A model generated the notes under the pieces. The model ran no database searches, was not told where the DNA came from, and was given only the letters and a program-made list of their open reading frames with translations. Shown piece after piece: positions 7,034 through 12,583 of a DNA stretch of 12,583 nt. The stretch lies in NCBI GenBank assembly GCA_002343685.1, contig DDRS01000023.1, forward strand, positions 1 through 12,583, read 5' to 3'. Within the stretch, counting starts at the first letter, position 1; each line of letters begins with the position of its first letter. This DNA is from Thiobacillus denitrificans. GTDB lineage: Bacteria; Pseudomonadota; Gammaproteobacteria; Burkholderiales; Thiobacillaceae. The position numbers were made by a program, and so were the translations under genes.

Positions 7034-7944
7034 CACTCGCCCCCCTTCCCTTTCGGCGTCTTGGCGGCCTTCTCGGCGGCCTCGGCCTTGTCCTGCTGCC
7101 GTTGCAGCGCCTCCAGTTGCCCGGCCAGCCGGGCGGCCTGCTCGCGGGCCTCGGCAGCCGTCTTGCGGGCATCGTCGCGCTCGGCCTGCGCCTGCCGGGT
7201 TTCCTGCACCGCTGCGGCGCGGGCGGTGTCGTGGGCCTGTGCAGCCGTGGCTGCCTGCTTCTCGATCTGTTCGGCGCGGGCCTCTGCGCGGCTCACACGG
7301 TCGGCGCACGCCTCCAGCTTGGCGGCCAGCACGGCGGCCTGTTGTTCGGCGGCGGTGCGGCCCTGCTGCGCTTCGGCCAGTGCGGCGCGTAGGCGCTCGA
7401 TCTCTGCGGCCTGCTCACTCACGCGCTCGGCCTGTGCCTCGATCTTGAGCCGTGCCGTTGCCACCTCCACGCGGGCGACCTCTGCCGCCTGCTGCTCGCG
7501 CTCGATGCGCTGCTGTGCCTCGGCCAAGTCGGCGGCCTGCTGGGCGGCTTTGCCTGCCAGCGTGTCGCGCTCACTGGTCAGCACGGCCACCTGCTCGGCC
7601 AGCTCGTCGCGTTCACCTTCCAGCACCTCGCCAGCGGCGGCCAGTTCGGCGGCTTCCGCCTGCGCCTGCACCAGACGGCCCTCGATCTCCCCGCGTGCCT
7701 GCGCGGCGGCCCGCTCGATCTCGGCCGCAATTGCGGCGGTCAGCGCCTGCGGCAGTTCCTGCGCAGCGGCAGCGGCCACCGGGCGGGCCTCGCGCCAGGT
7801 CGAAAGATGCTTGTGGATCGTGTTCGGGCTGCCGGTGTCGCCCAGCCGCTCGCGCACCGCCCGGATGGTCGGCTGCTGCCCTTCGCCTGCCAGCGCATCA
7901 GCGACGGCCGCGACCTGCTCAAAGGTGATTCCTGCTCGTGCCAT
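7033..7944 (-). CDS. kfrA: KfrA-like plasmid DNA-binding coiled-coil protein, 303 aa
   Basis: This resembles KfrA of broad-host-range plasmids, an autorepressor with an alpha-helical tail linked to stable maintenance and nucleoid-like organisation. The N-terminal DNA-binding domain covers about residues 5-55, with a helix-turn-helix in PTIRAVRERLGDTGSPNTIHKHL. From about residue 70 to 290 the protein is almost uninterrupted Ala/Glu/Gln/Arg heptads, a long coiled coil for dimerisation. The C-terminus is short and basic. AGGAG lies about 6 nt before the ATG at 7944. It is the second gene of a leftward operon, 19 bp after the 60-aa gene, and its stop overlaps the start of the 74-aa gene. The promoter at 8195-8223 lies in a GATAC-rich dyad that is the natural candidate for its own operator. 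The + strand frames across it are shadows. Confidence 0.85.
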   Translation of the reverse strand: MARAGITFEQVAAVADALAGEGQQPTIRAVRERLGDTGSPNTIHKHLSTWREARPVAAAAAQELPQALTAAIAAEIERAAAQARGEIEGRLVQAQAEAAELAAAGEVLEGERDELAEQVAVLTSERDTLAGKAAQQAADLAEAQQRIEREQQAAEVARVEVATARLKIEAQAERVSEQAAEIERLRAALAEAQQGRTAAEQQAAVLAAKLEACADRVSRAEARAEQIEKQAATAAQAHDTARAAAVQETRQAQAERDDARKTAAEAREQAARLAGQLEALQRQQDKAEAAEKAAKTPKGKGGE

Positions 7945-7963
7945 GTCGTGCTCCTAGTCGTGG

Positions 7964-8146
7964 TCAATCTGCTGCGGACAACCGGCCCTCGGCGACTGCC
8001 TGCCGGGCGGCATCGGCGGACGGGAAGAACTCGCCGCACCATTCCTCAAACGGGCCGCGCTCGTCCTCGCACTGACGAACAGCCGTCCAACCCCGGCCAA
8101 GCCCCATCGGATCGGGGACAGCCTCCCATTCGTCACACTGGATCAT
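7964..8146 (-). CDS. Small acidic protein leading the kfrA operon, 60 aa, unknown
   Basis: I do not recognise this protein. It is acidic and soluble, with three cysteines (4, 26 and 37) and several tryptophans, and the ending FPSADAARQAVAEGRLSAAD looks helical. The start at 8146 is chosen because AGGAGG lies 7 nt upstream. A longer in-frame version from 8221 would begin inside the promoter/operator repeats. It sits between the operator and kfrA and is the first gene of the transcript. A small partner or modulator of KfrA is possible, but nothing in the sequence shows it. Confidence 0.65.
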   Translation of the reverse strand: MIQCDEWEAVPDPMGLGRGWTAVRQCEDERGPFEEWCGEFFPSADAARQAVAEGRLSAAD

Positions 8147-8158
8147 ATCGCGGCCTCC

Positions 8159-8220
8159 TGTATCGCATATCATGTATTTCGTATCAATACAGATATGATA
8201 CATGATACAGATACGATACA
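8159..8220. promoter_or_regulatory. GATAC repeat array, candidate KfrA operator
   Basis: This AT-rich block in GC-rich surroundings holds four direct GATAC copies (8197, 8204, 8210, 8215) and two inverted GTATC copies (8160, 8181). They form nested dyads: TGTATCG (8159-8165) with CGATACA (8214-8220), and TATCATGTAT (8168-8177) with ATACATGATA (8198-8207), both centred near 8188. It covers the promoter of the kfrA operon and its expected transcript start. KfrA proteins are known to repress their own promoters at repeat-containing operators, so this is the likely site. Assignment to KfrA is inference from position. Confidence 0.6.
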
Positions 8221-8223
8221 CAA
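8195..8223 (-). promoter_or_regulatory. Sigma70-like promoter of the kfrA operon
   Basis: Reading leftward, TTGTGT (8223-8218) and TATCAT (8200-8195) are separated by exactly 17 bp; the second matches five of six -10 consensus bases. Transcription would start near 8188, about 40 nt before the ATG of the 60-aa gene. Three of the four GATAC direct repeats lie in or across the spacer and -10 box, so a bound repressor would exclude polymerase. Confidence 0.5.
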
Positions 8224-8527
8224 GTGGTTTTTGTAACGTATCGCCGCGCCGGACGGCGGCACCTTGCGCCCGGTCGGGCGCTGGCTACTCGCGTCAATGA
8301 CGCTTTCGAGGCTACTTGCTCCGCGCCCTGCGGGCTTGGGCAAAGGGCGCTGCCCTCTGCACGCCCGCTCTCGCCCGCGAGGCGTCGGGGAGCAGGGGTT
8401 AAAAGCCCTCCCTGCTCCCTCTCCGTGAGGCTCTGGCCGCTGCTGCCGCGTCAAGGGTTCGCCCCGTCTGGCCCGAGTCCTCGCCCGTGCCGGGCTGCGG
8501 GCCGCACCAGCCAGCCGTGGCCGCGTT
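8221..8527. other. Gene-free, hairpin-rich GC stretch between the kfrA operator and the transposon
   Basis: No frame here has a plausible ribosome site or protein-like composition. Several inverted repeats are present: GCGCCC/GGGCGC at 8266-8281 (4-nt loop), the near-palindrome GCGTCAATGACGC at 8291-8303, GCGCCCT/AGGGCGC at 8323-8350, and GGGAGCAGGG/CCCTGCTCCC at 8388-8419 (12-nt loop). Such density is typical of structured non-coding plasmid DNA, for example a single-strand initiation site or part of an origin, but no known element is recognised. The stretch is cut at its right end by the transposon insertion. Confidence 0.4.
8388..8419. repeat. Perfect 10-bp inverted repeat (stem-loop)
   Basis: GGGAGCAGGG and CCCTGCTCCC pair exactly around a 12-nt loop containing TTAAAA. 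This is the strongest stem of the gene-free stretch. It has no adjacent T run on either strand and is not next to a gene end, so it is not called a terminator. Confidence 0.5.
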
Positions 8528-8565
8528 GGGGTCGCCTCAGAAAACGGAAAATAAAGCACGCTAGG
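8528..8565 (+). repeat. 38-bp terminal inverted repeat of a Tn3-family (Tn21 subgroup) transposon
   Basis: The 38 bases begin GGGGTCGCCTCAG, continue AAAACGGAAAATAAAGC and finish ACGCTAGG. This agrees with the Tn21 terminal repeat as I recall it at all but about two positions, and the length is the family standard. Its GGGG end faces left, so the transposon extends to the right. The cadR/pbrR stop codon lies 7 bp inside it. The partner repeat and the 5-bp target duplication (left copy would be GCGTT at 8523-8527) are outside the window or untestable here. Confidence 0.88.
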
Positions 8566-8572
8566 CCCTTAC

Positions 8573-9013
8573 TTACCCAGATGTTTGACTGTTCGTGGCA
8601 CTTTCACCATGGCAATTGCAATTGCCCAACCCTTGCAAAATGCCGCACGCCTCTACAGATCGAGAGCCAGAACACTTCTCGCGCAAATCAACCAAGTGCC
8701 GTTTTAACTGCAACAGCGCGGACACACGCATTTCCACCTGTTGAATATGGGCCTCCAGCAGCGTGTTGACCTCCCCACAGTCCTGCATCGGGTTGTCTCG
8801 CAGACCCAGCAATGCGCGAATCTCGCTCAACGTCATGTCCAGAGAACGGCAATGGCGGATGAATTGCAAACGCTCGATGTGAGCATCACCGTACAGCCGG
8901 AAGTTGCCACCGCTACGTGCCGGCTTTGGCAGAAGCCCTTCCTTCTCGTAGTAGCGGATGGTCACGACCTCGCACCCAGAGCGCTTGGCGAGGTCGCCAA
9001 TTCTGATTTCCAT
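8573..9013 (-). CDS. pbrR: MerR-family Pb(II)/Cd(II)-responsive regulator, 146 aa
   Basis: This dimeric activator represses and, with metal bound, untwists the promoter of the divergent ATPase gene. The N-terminal winged helix starts MEIRIGDLAKRSGCEVVTIRYYEKEGLLP and continues through GNFRLYGDAHIERLQFIR (to about 70), followed by the dimerisation helix (about 80-115). Cysteines sit at 14, 55, 79, 114, 123, 132 and 134. Cys79, Cys114 and Cys123 fit the usual metal site of the CadR/PbrR group. Cys14 and Cys134 also match positions reported as important for lead response in PbrR of Cupriavidus metallidurans. The tail NCNCHGE lacks the His-rich ending of Pseudomonas CadR, which favours pbrR, though cadR remains a fair name. 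It is read away from the ATPase, with their shared promoter between them. Its stop lies 7 bp from the transposon end. Confidence 0.92.
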   Translation of the reverse strand: MEIRIGDLAKRSGCEVVTIRYYEKEGLLPKPARSGGNFRLYGDAHIERLQFIRHCRSLDMTLSEIRALLGLRDNPMQDCGEVNTLLEAHIQQVEMRVSALLQLKRHLVDLREKCSGSRSVEACGILQGLGNCNCHGESATNSQTSG

Positions 9014-9034
9014 GCCTCAATCTCCATTTATTAC

Positions 9035-9065
9035 TTGACTCTATAGTTACTATAGAGTTTTTAAT
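9035..9065 (+). promoter_or_regulatory. MerR-type promoter/operator of the metal-resistance genes
   Basis: TTGACT (-35, 9035-9040) and TTTAAT (-10, 9060-9065) are 19 bp apart, the overlong spacing typical of MerR-controlled promoters. A perfect dyad, ACTCTATAG (9038-9046) and CTATAGAGT (9050-9058) around TTA, fills the spacer. It closely resembles the pbrA operator of C. metallidurans. PbrR bound here would hold the promoter closed until metal twists the DNA and realigns the boxes. The regulator start lies 21 bp to the left, so the site also controls pbrR. Confidence 0.9.
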
Positions 9066-9098
9066 GGAGCTTGCATAGACGATTTGAAGGAGTTATCC

Positions 9099-11504
9099 AT
9101 GAGCGAATGCGCTTCAAAGGGGTGTGGCTGCACGACTGAGCCGATCATCCAACCCACGGCACCGGCCCCGCTGGCAACCGGATCGGCTCAAGCGGTGTAC
9201 CGCATCGAGAACATGGATTGCCCCACGGAAGAGGCGCTGATCCGAGGCAAGCTGGCTGGGCTGGCGGGTGTGGTTGGTCTTGAGTTCAACCTGATGCAGC
9301 GTACCTTGGCCGTGCGGCACGAATTGCCTTCGCTGTCTCCCGTTGAGCAGGCACTGAAGGCCATCGGCATGCAAGCTGTGCGCATGGATCAGGCGTCGGC
9401 CGGGCAGACGACCAAGCTGTCCATTGCCAAGATGGATTGCCCGACCGAAGAGGCGTTGATCCGCAACAAGCTCGGCACCGTGGCCGGTGTTGCTGATCTC
9501 GATTTCAACCTGATGCAGCGCACGCTGTCGGTACGCCATGCTGACGGGGTTCTGCCGGATGTGCTTGTGGCACTACAAGCACTCGGATTCGAGGCGCAGG
9601 TCGAGGACAAGGCCGTGGCCGCGTCGCCATCCGCGTCCCCTGTGACAACGCCGACCAACTGGTGGCCGCTCGGCATTTCCCTCATCGCTGCATCGGCGGC
9701 CGAAGCGGTCTACTGGTTCCACGACGGCAATCATTGGTCAGTCGTCATTCTGGCGCTTGTCGCGGTCTTGACGGGGGGGCTGTCCACCTACAAGAAGGGC
9801 TGGATCGCGCTCAAGAACCGTAACCTCAACATGAACGCCCTGATGTCGATTGCCGTCACGGGTGCTATGTTCATCGGCCACTGGCCCGAAGCTGCGATGG
9901 TAATGGTGCTCTTCGCGCTGGCCGAGGTGATCGAGGCCAAGTCATTGGATCGCGCCCGTAACGCCATCCGTGGACTGCTCGACCTGACCCCGGAGCAGGC
10001 CACGGTGCAGCAGCCTGACGGCACATGGCGCGAGGTGAGCGCCAAGCAAATCGCCGTCGGCAGCCGCGTCCGGGTCAAACCGGGCGAGCGCATCGCGCTC
10101 GATGGTGAGGTGCTAGAGGGCCGCTCTACGGTCAACCAAGCCCCGATCACGGGCGAAAGCCTCCCGGTCGAGAAATCTCCCGGTGATCCGGTGTTCGCTG
10201 GGACGATCAACGAATCCGGCTCGTTCGAATACCGCGTCACTGCCGTGGCCAGCAGTTCCACTTTGGCCCGCATCATTCACGCGGTAGAGGCTGCGCAAGG
10301 TAGCCGTGCACCGACCCAGCGTTTTGTCGATCAGTTCGCCCGCTGGTACACGCCTCTCGTGTTCGCCCTGGCCATCGCCGTTGCACTGCTGCCCCCGCTT
10401 CTCATGGGCGCGGCATGGATGGACTGGATTTACCGTGCATTGGTTCTGCTGGTGGTCGCCTGCCCGTGCGCACTGGTGATCTCTACACCGGTCAGCATCG
10501 TCAGCGGCCTGGCCGCCGCCGCTCGCCACGGCATTCTCATCAAAGGTGGCGTCTATCTGGAAGAAGGCCGCAAGCTGCGCTGGCTGGCTCTGGACAAGAC
10601 CGGCACGATCACGCACGGCAAGCCCGCACAGACCGACTTTGTCACATGGGGCAATGCACTCGCCTCGGACAGCCGCAGCATCGCTGCCAGTCTGGCGGCC
10701 CGCTCAGACCATCCTGTATCCAAGGCGGTGGCACAGGCCGCGCAGACGGACGGGGTTGCCTTGCTCGACGTGGCCGAATTCAACGCGCTGCCCGGTCGGG
10801 GTGTGCAAGGCCAAATCAACGGTGCGACCTACCATCTGGGCAACCACCGGATGCTCGAAGAGCTGGGGCAGTGCACACCAGAGCTGGAGCAGCGCATCGC
10901 TGCGCTGGAAACCGCTGGCAAGACCGTCGTGATGTTGGTAGGCGCAAAAGGGGTACATGCCTTATTCGCCGTAGCGGACACCATCAAGGACAGCAGCAGG
11001 ACCGCCATCGCCGAGCTGCACGCACTGGGCATCAACACCATGATGCTGACCGGCGACAACCCCCATACGGCACAGGCCATTGCCGCACAAGCCGGAATCG
11101 ACCGTGCGCAAGGCAACCTACTCCCAGATGACAAATTGCGCGAAGTGGAGCAACTGGCCCGAAGCGGCAAGGTTGGCATGGTCGGTGATGGCATCAACGA
11201 TGCACCGGCCTTGGCGCGTGCGGATATCGGCTTTGCCATGGGAGCCGCTGGCACCGACACCGCCATCGAAACGGCTGATGTGGCGCTGATGGACGATGAC
11301 CTGCGCAAAATTCCGACCTTCGTGCGCCTGTCGCGTGCGACGGCGCAGGTGCTGATGCAAAACATTGTGCTGGCCCTTGGCATCAAGGCAGTCTTTCTGG
11401 TGCTCACCTTCACGGGTCACGCGACCATGTGGATGGCTGTGTTTGCTGACATGGGGGCCAGCTTGCTCGTCGTTGGCAATGGCTTGAGGCTGTTGCGCCG
11501 ATGA
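9099..11504 (+). CDS. pbrA: P1B-type heavy-metal ATPase exporting Pb(II)/Cd(II)/Zn(II), 801 aa
   Basis: This inner-membrane pump moves divalent soft metals from cytoplasm to periplasm using ATP. The ATG at 9099 is chosen over the upstream TTG at 9084 because AAGGAG lies 6 nt before it. A Cys-rich start (MSECASKGCGC) precedes two tandem heavy-metal-associated domains, each with MDCPTEEALIR in place of the usual CxxC (Cys41 and Cys114). Downstream are the membrane segments, the actuator loop TGE (351-353), the ion-path CPC (455-457), the phosphorylated DKTGT (Asp499) and the hinge GDGINDAP (Asp697 to Asp701). Length is normal for a two-domain PbrA/CadA pump. The stop overlaps the pbrBC start, so the two genes are translated together from the PbrR-controlled promoter. 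Substrate choice between lead, cadmium and zinc cannot be settled from sequence; cadA is an equally usable name. Confidence 0.95.
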   Translation: MSECASKGCGCTTEPIIQPTAPAPLATGSAQAVYRIENMDCPTEEALIRGKLAGLAGVVGLEFNLMQRTLAVRHELPSLSPVEQALKAIGMQAVRMDQASAGQTTKLSIAKMDCPTEEALIRNKLGTVAGVADLDFNLMQRTLSVRHADGVLPDVLVALQALGFEAQVEDKAVAASPSASPVTTPTNWWPLGISLIAASAAEAVYWFHDGNHWSVVILALVAVLTGGLSTYKKGWIALKNRNLNMNALMSIAVTGAMFIGHWPEAAMVMVLFALAEVIEAKSLDRARNAIRGLLDLTPEQATVQQPDGTWREVSAKQIAVGSRVRVKPGERIALDGEVLEGRSTVNQAPITGESLPVEKSPGDPVFAGTINESGSFEYRVTAVASSSTLARIIHAVEAAQGSRAPTQRFVDQFARWYTPLVFALAIAVALLPPLLMGAAWMDWIYRALVLLVVACPCALVISTPVSIVSGLAAAARHGILIKGGVYLEEGRKLRWLALDKTGTITHGKPAQTDFVTWGNALASDSRSIAASLAARSDHPVSKAVAQAAQTDGVALLDVAEFNALPGRGVQGQINGATYHLGNHRMLEELGQCTPELEQRIAALETAGKTVVMLVGAKGVHALFAVADTIKDSSRTAIAELHALGINTMMLTGDNPHTAQAIAAQAGIDRAQGNLLPDDKLREVEQLARSGKVGMVGDGINDAPALARADIGFAMGAAGTDTAIETADVALMDDDLRKIPTFVRLSRATAQVLMQNIVLALGIKAVFLVLTFTGHATMWMAVFADMGASLLVVGNGLRLLRR

Positions 11505-12577
11505 GCTGGAAATTCTTTCTCTATGACTGGGGTGGTCTGAACATCGCGATGTTTCAAGCCATCAACACGGGTACGCCTGCCGCGCTGGGGCCGCTGGCGT
11601 GGTTCTTCAGCCTCGTGGGAAGTTACTGGACAGCGCCGCTGATGCTGCTGGGTCTGTGGTGGTGGTCGAAGTCGGCCACCAACCCGACGCATGGCAGGGC
11701 CGTTCGGCATCGCCTTATTGGTTTTATCGCGGCCTTCTTGCTGGCGTTACTGGCCGCCACCATCTTGAAGCTATGGCTCGACTTTCCACGCCCGCCTGCC
11801 GTTTTTGGCGACATGGTGCGCGTTATCGGGGGCATCGAACGACACTACAGCCTGCCCAGCGGGCATGCCACCTATGCCGCGCTGGTGGTCGGCGCGCTCT
11901 GGCCTTTGATAGGCCGTCGTGGCCGCATCGGCTTGGTGTTGTACGCCGCATTGGTCGGTTGGTCACGCATCGCAGCCGGAATGCACTTTCCTGCCGATGT
12001 GCTGGCGGGGTGGGTACTTGGATTGAGTTGCACGGCGCTCGCCGGGTGGCTGATGCCGCTGGCCGTCCCTGTGTGGCAATCGGCTCGCCGCACATCGACT
12101 TGGGTCTGGTTCGCAGTGGCCGCCAGTGCTGTCATGACCGATCAGCTCGCAAAGTTCGCCATCACCCGCACGTTTGCCTCCGGTGAACAGGTCGAAGTCA
12201 CGCCCTTCTTCAACTTCGTCCATGTCCTGAATCCCGGCGCGGCATTCAGCTTTCTGGCGAACGCTGGCGGCTGGCAACGTTACTTTTTCATCACGCTGGG
12301 CCTGGTCGTTTCTGCTTGGCTGGGACGCATGCTGTGCCAGCAATTGCCCCGTCTCGAAGCGATGGGATACAGCCTGATCCTCGGCGGTGCGCTGGGCAAT
12401 GTCGCGGATCGTGTGCTGCGTGGACAGGTTGTTGATTTCCTTGACTTCCATTGGCGACTTGCGCACTGGCCCGCCTTCAACCTCGCTGATGTGGCGATAA
12501 CTATCGGAGCGCTCTGCCTGTTCTTGACGGTTGTACCGAAAAGCAGTAAAGGCACAGAGGCCGAGGTGTCCGGTTAA
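11501..12577 (+). CDS. pbrBC: PAP2 phosphatase-signal peptidase II fusion (PbrB-PbrC), 358 aa
   Basis: Two membrane enzymes are joined in one chain. Residues 1-195 are a PAP2-type undecaprenyl pyrophosphate phosphatase with all three motifs: KX6RP (Lys90, Arg97-Pro98), PSGH (119-122, His122) and SRX5HX3D (Ser155-Arg156, His162, Asp166). Residues 200-345 are a lipoprotein signal peptidase (LspA-like) with DQLAK (Asp214), NPGAAFS (244-250), GGALGNVADR (295-304) and the catalytic aspartates in VVDF (Asp312) and NLAD (Asp330). The phosphatase is thought to supply phosphate that precipitates exported lead outside the cytoplasm. The peptidase part is of less certain purpose. The ATG overlaps the pbrA stop by 4 bp (ATGA), giving translational coupling. 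The TAA stop is 6 bp from the window edge. Fused pbrBC genes are known from lead-resistance loci, so the fusion is not a sequencing artefact. Confidence 0.93.
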   Translation: MSWKFFLYDWGGLNIAMFQAINTGTPAALGPLAWFFSLVGSYWTAPLMLLGLWWWSKSATNPTHGRAVRHRLIGFIAAFLLALLAATILKLWLDFPRPPAVFGDMVRVIGGIERHYSLPSGHATYAALVVGALWPLIGRRGRIGLVLYAALVGWSRIAAGMHFPADVLAGWVLGLSCTALAGWLMPLAVPVWQSARRTSTWVWFAVAASAVMTDQLAKFAITRTFASGEQVEVTPFFNFVHVLNPGAAFSFLANAGGWQRYFFITLGLVVSAWLGRMLCQQLPRLEAMGYSLILGGALGNVADRVLRGQVVDFLDFHWRLAHWPAFNLADVAITIGALCLFLTVVPKSSKGTEAEVSG

Positions 12578-12583
12578 GCTATA

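Larger units (their letters stand above)
8528..12583. mobile_element. Left part of a Tn21-subgroup transposon carrying Pb/Cd resistance
   Basis: The element starts at the 38-bp repeat and contains the regulator, the metal ATPase and the fused pbrBC gene in a compact arrangement with almost no spare sequence. Transposase, resolvase and the second terminal repeat are not in the window and should lie to the right. The metal genes are placed at the very end of the element, as mercury genes are in Tn21 and Tn501. Membership of the resistance genes in the transposon is inferred from adjacency. Confidence 0.75.

Noticed and set aside
7001..7957. 318-codon + strand Ser/Ala/Cys-rich frame
   Set aside because: It is a shadow of the Ala/Glu-rich coiled coil of kfrA. 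The repetitive coding sequence keeps the opposite frame open.
8159..8220. GATAC repeats as replication iterons or a CRISPR array
   Set aside because: The units are only about 5-7 bp with irregular spacing, there are no spacers of constant length, and no replication gene is adjacent. Position over a promoter fits an operator better.
8224..8769. 181-codon + strand frame crossing the transposon end
   Set aside because: It spans the inserted repeat and runs antisense into pbrR, so it cannot be an old conserved gene. It also lacks a good ribosome site.
9084..9098. Upstream TTG start for pbrA
   Set aside because: It would place the start within the AAGGAG ribosome site that serves the ATG at 9099.

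Overview
This window looks like part of a GC-rich proteobacterial plasmid or other mobilizable element. A host in the Beta- or Gammaproteobacteria (for example Burkholderiales or Pseudomonas relatives) is inferred from GC content, a KfrA-type plasmid protein, a Ti/IncQ-style mobilization module and a Tn21-subgroup transposon end carrying a fused pbrBC gene. No replication gene, rRNA or tRNA is visible, so the replicon type cannot be assigned.

Left part (1-6072), DNA transfer: a large MOBQ relaxase-helicase is read leftward and runs off the left edge. A divergent 485-bp intergenic region holds a clear MOBQ-type oriT (nested inverted repeats plus the nic core TAAGTGCGCCCT), followed by a strikingly A/C-rich tract. 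Rightward come a TraD-like oriT accessory protein, a type IV coupling protein and a one-pass membrane protein with a six-cysteine exported domain. The relaxase would nick the + strand at oriT with help from the TraD-like protein, and the coupling protein would hand the complex to a secretion channel. No channel genes lie in the window.

Middle part (6073-8527), plasmid maintenance and accessory genes: a lipoprotein and a 40-residue membrane protein are read rightward, converging on a leftward operon of a 60-residue protein, KfrA (N-terminal DNA-binding domain plus long coiled coil) and a translationally coupled 74-residue protein. Upstream of this operon is an AT-rich block of GATAC repeats in nested dyads that overlaps a sigma70-like promoter, probably the KfrA operator. 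A gene-free, hairpin-rich GC stretch of about 300 bp follows.

Right part (8528-12583), lead/cadmium resistance: a 38-bp Tn21-type inverted repeat marks a transposon end. Just inside it are a divergent MerR-family regulator (PbrR/CadR), a P1B-type ATPase (PbrA/CadA) and a PAP2 phosphatase-signal peptidase II fusion (PbrBC). The regulator binds a perfect dyad in the 19-bp spacer of the ATPase promoter. The ATPase pumps Pb2+/Cd2+/Zn2+ out of the cytoplasm, and PbrB is thought to release phosphate that traps the metal outside. The transposase genes and other transposon end must lie to the right of the window.

I see no wholly new system. The most interesting items are the oriT with its non-self-pairing A/C-rich leader, the uncharacterised small genes beside the coupling protein and KfrA, and the KfrA operator array.
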